Shown: in pieces, positions 13,381-14,631 of the stretch
How positions within the stretch are numbered: the first letter of the stretch is position 1
How the letters are laid out: every line of letters starts with the position of its first letter
Made by a program: the position numbers and the translations under genes
The notes under the pieces: model-generated
Seen by the model: the letters and a program-made list of their open reading frames with translations, nothing else
The model's database searches: none
What the model was told of the DNA's origin: nothing
From: Anaerolineales bacterium
GTDB lineage: Bacteria; Chloroflexota; Anaerolineae; Anaerolineales; Anaerolineaceae
Direction: 5' to 3'
Length of the DNA stretch: 14,631 bases
Assembly (NCBI GenBank): GCA_020060485.1
Contig: JAGVAB010000051.1
Location: 1-14,631 of the forward strand

Positions 13381-14352
13381 TCAGGGTCTCGCCTCTGCCA
13401 GCGTCTCAACGCTGGCAATTTTTGTATCACCCACAGCAAAGACTTCTGCCGAGAAACTACCCGTATCACCGCCCCCCAAAGGCAGCTTGCCTTCCCATCG
13501 CCGCCAGCCGATCACCTGACCGGCAGCATTTCGGGCAGACAGTGCCACCCACACTTCCACCTCTGCTGTGTCCTCACGCTCCAGCGACAATCTGCCTTTC
13601 ACCCGGGCAGAACTGCCGTCAGCAGAGATTTCCACCGCTTCCACGTCCATCTGCACCGGCAGATAGCGCCCTTGCAGATCTGCGGCAGGCAGAGCCGCCA
13701 CCAATTGCGCACTCACTGCCGGCGCGTCCGGCACTGGCGGAGAAAAATACGCCCCCACTGGCAAAGCCGCCCCAGCCGGAATGACGTTCAACAGCGGGGC
13801 TGTTCTCCATGAAGCAGCCGGACTGCCTGCCGCCGCAGCCAGGTTCATCAAAACCGAGACGCTCTCCACGGCCGTGTCCAGTGGATTGCGCACCAGCGTG
13901 AAGCACCACATCCCCCCATCATCAACATGCCAACAAACCGGAGGCGGCACCTCCACCGGCACCGGTGTAGCCACCGGGTTGGCAGCCAGGGCTTCATCTT
14001 CACTGGCATTGGGGATGATCAACACCGTTCCCACGCTTAACAGATACGGGTCCACCCCGGGGTTGGCCGCCAGCAAAACCGGCACCGTGGTGCCATACTG
14101 GTAAGCAATCCCGCCCAGGTCTTCCCCTCTGGCTACTGTGTGGGTGCGCGGCGTGGGTGTGGGAGAAGGCAGCGGGGTTGGTGTGGGCGGATTTGCCTGG
14201 GGGGGCGCTGCCGTTACCGTGCGGGTGGCATACAAAGCCAGCGTGGCTGAGGCCTGCAAGACAGGCTCAGATTCCTGAACGGCGGCCGATCCGCAGCCTG
14301 CCAGGAGCAGAATTGCAAAAAGACCTATGAGCATTATTCTGGTTCGCAACAT
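13381..14352 (-). CDS. LysM-domain lipoprotein
   Basis: A 323-aa secreted lipoprotein starting at the ATG of 14352-14350; a TTG seven codons earlier is possible but is overlapped by the likely -10 element. Signal peptide LRTRIMLIGLFAILLLAGC with lipobox LAGC (C20). A low-complexity Pro/Thr linker (PPTPTPLPSPTPTP, about 55-68) leads to one LysM domain, HTVARGEDLGGIAYQYGTT to VGTVLIIP (about 71-114), which binds N-acetylglucosamine-containing glycans such as peptidoglycan. A second linker joins a ~190-residue C-terminal domain of unknown fold beginning VCWHVDDGGMWCFTL, whose two cysteines could form a disulfide. It ends 12 nt from the convergent repeat lipoprotein gene, and its last codons contain that gene's terminator. 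Likely role: cell-wall-associated surface protein. Confidence 0.88.
   Translation of the reverse strand: MLRTRIMLIGLFAILLLAGCGSAAVQESEPVLQASATLALYATRTVTAAPPQANPPTPTPLPSPTPTPRTHTVARGEDLGGIAYQYGTTVPVLLAANPGVDPYLLSVGTVLIIPNASEDEALAANPVATPVPVEVPPPVCWHVDDGGMWCFTLVRNPLDTAVESVSVLMNLAAAAGSPAASWRTAPLLNVIPAGAALPVGAYFSPPVPDAPAVSAQLVAALPAADLQGRYLPVQMDVEAVEISADGSSARVKGRLSLEREDTAEVEVWVALSARNAAGQVIGWRRWEGKLPLGGGDTGSFSAEVFAVGDTKIASVETLAEARP
13396..13423 (+). terminator. Intrinsic terminator of the repeat lipoprotein gene, inside the convergent CDS
   Basis: TGCCAGCGT (13396-13404) pairs with ACGCTGGCA (13409-13417) around CTCA, then one A and TTTTT (13419-13423). The tail is right for plus-strand transcripts, 28 nt after the stop at 13368. 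It lies wholly within the final codons of the minus-strand LysM gene. No T-run serves the minus direction. Confidence 0.85.
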
Positions 14353-14358
14353 ACCCAA

Positions 14359-14364
14359 ATTATA
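14359..14364 (-). promoter_or_regulatory. -10 element (TATAAT) of the LysM lipoprotein gene, probable leaderless start
   Basis: On the minus strand, a perfect TATAAT (14364-14359) is followed by six nt (TTGGGT) and then ATG at 14352. The expected start point falls on or beside the A of the ATG. There is no ribosome-binding site in between and no good -35. Another partial -10 (GATAAT, minus strand 14384-14379) lies upstream and could give a short leader instead. Confidence 0.45.
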
Positions 14365-14631
14365 CCCGCACAAGCAGTATTATCCTGCATGTGCACAATC
14401 AACAAATCGGGCTGCTTCACCTGCTCATCTCATAGCAATCGCATCCATTTTTAGTAAAAATCAATGTAGATGCAATTGCCTTGGCATGGCATTCTCAAGA
14501 AAGCTTGACATTTACGATTTTCCACAACAGTGAAGGTCATCCAGACCAAAGTAGATGCAAAATACAGATGATAATGGGCTGCCCTCTGCCGCCATTTCTC
14601 CCCCGGCACGGATTGGATTTGTAAATCAGAC
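14365..14631. other. Non-coding right end of the window
   Basis: No convincing gene on either strand. It holds an AT hairpin (ATTTTT-AGT-AAAAAT, 14447-14461) nested between GCATC (14441-14445) and GATGC (14469-14473), a ten-base direct repeat GTAGATGCAA (14466-14475 and 14551-14560), and an isolated TTGACA (14505-14510) without a matching -10. A 27-codon minus-strand frame exists but has no recognisable content. Confidence 0.5.

Overview
The window looks like a chromosomal stretch from a GC-rich bacterium, most likely a member of Chloroflexota (Anaerolineae-like). This is inferred from the style of DnaA, from lipoproteins with Pro/Thr-rich linkers plus LysM or beta-propeller domains, from a surface lipoprotein built of repeated LG-x-PIS-type modules, and from a dnaA gene not followed by dnaN. 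No rRNA, tRNA, CRISPR array, transposase or integrase was found. Taxonomy was not checked by any search.

Layout: (1) nt 2-1399, the 3' part of a TolB/PD40-type beta-propeller protein, followed by two strong palindromes. (2) nt 1568-4050, an AT-rich block carrying a two-helix membrane protein with two CxxC pairs, a Schlafen/AlbA_2-type protein and an 85-aa unknown protein. This is the most accessory-looking part. (3) nt 4203-6299 (minus), a heavy-metal P1B-type ATPase with unusual CSC and SEHA motifs. (4) nt 6437-8757 (plus), a translationally coupled pair: an LPG-synthase-TM-family (flippase-like) membrane protein and an FAD-dependent oxidoreductase, closed by an intrinsic terminator. (5) nt 8876-10580, an origin-like region with three perfect DnaA boxes and an AT-rich segment, then dnaA. 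(6) nt 10633-11679 (minus), an extended-SDR epimerase/dehydratase. (7) nt 11869-13368 (plus) and 13381-14352 (minus), two convergent lipoprotein genes. (8) nt 14353-14631, no recognisable gene.

How the parts relate: the core is dnaA with its probable oriC. Around it lie envelope genes (three secreted or lipoprotein-like proteins, the flippase-like/FAD pair, the metal pump). The AlbA_2 gene and its small neighbour share an 11-nt leader around the ribosome-binding site, have a base composition unlike the flanks, and form the best candidate for an acquired, possibly defensive, module. Two genes (6437 and the minus-strand gene starting at 14352) have a -10 hexamer ending exactly 6 nt before the ATG, which suggests leaderless mRNAs.

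No clearly new multi-gene system is evident. The AlbA_2/85-aa pair, the altered P-type ATPase and the repeat lipoprotein are the items most worth a second look.
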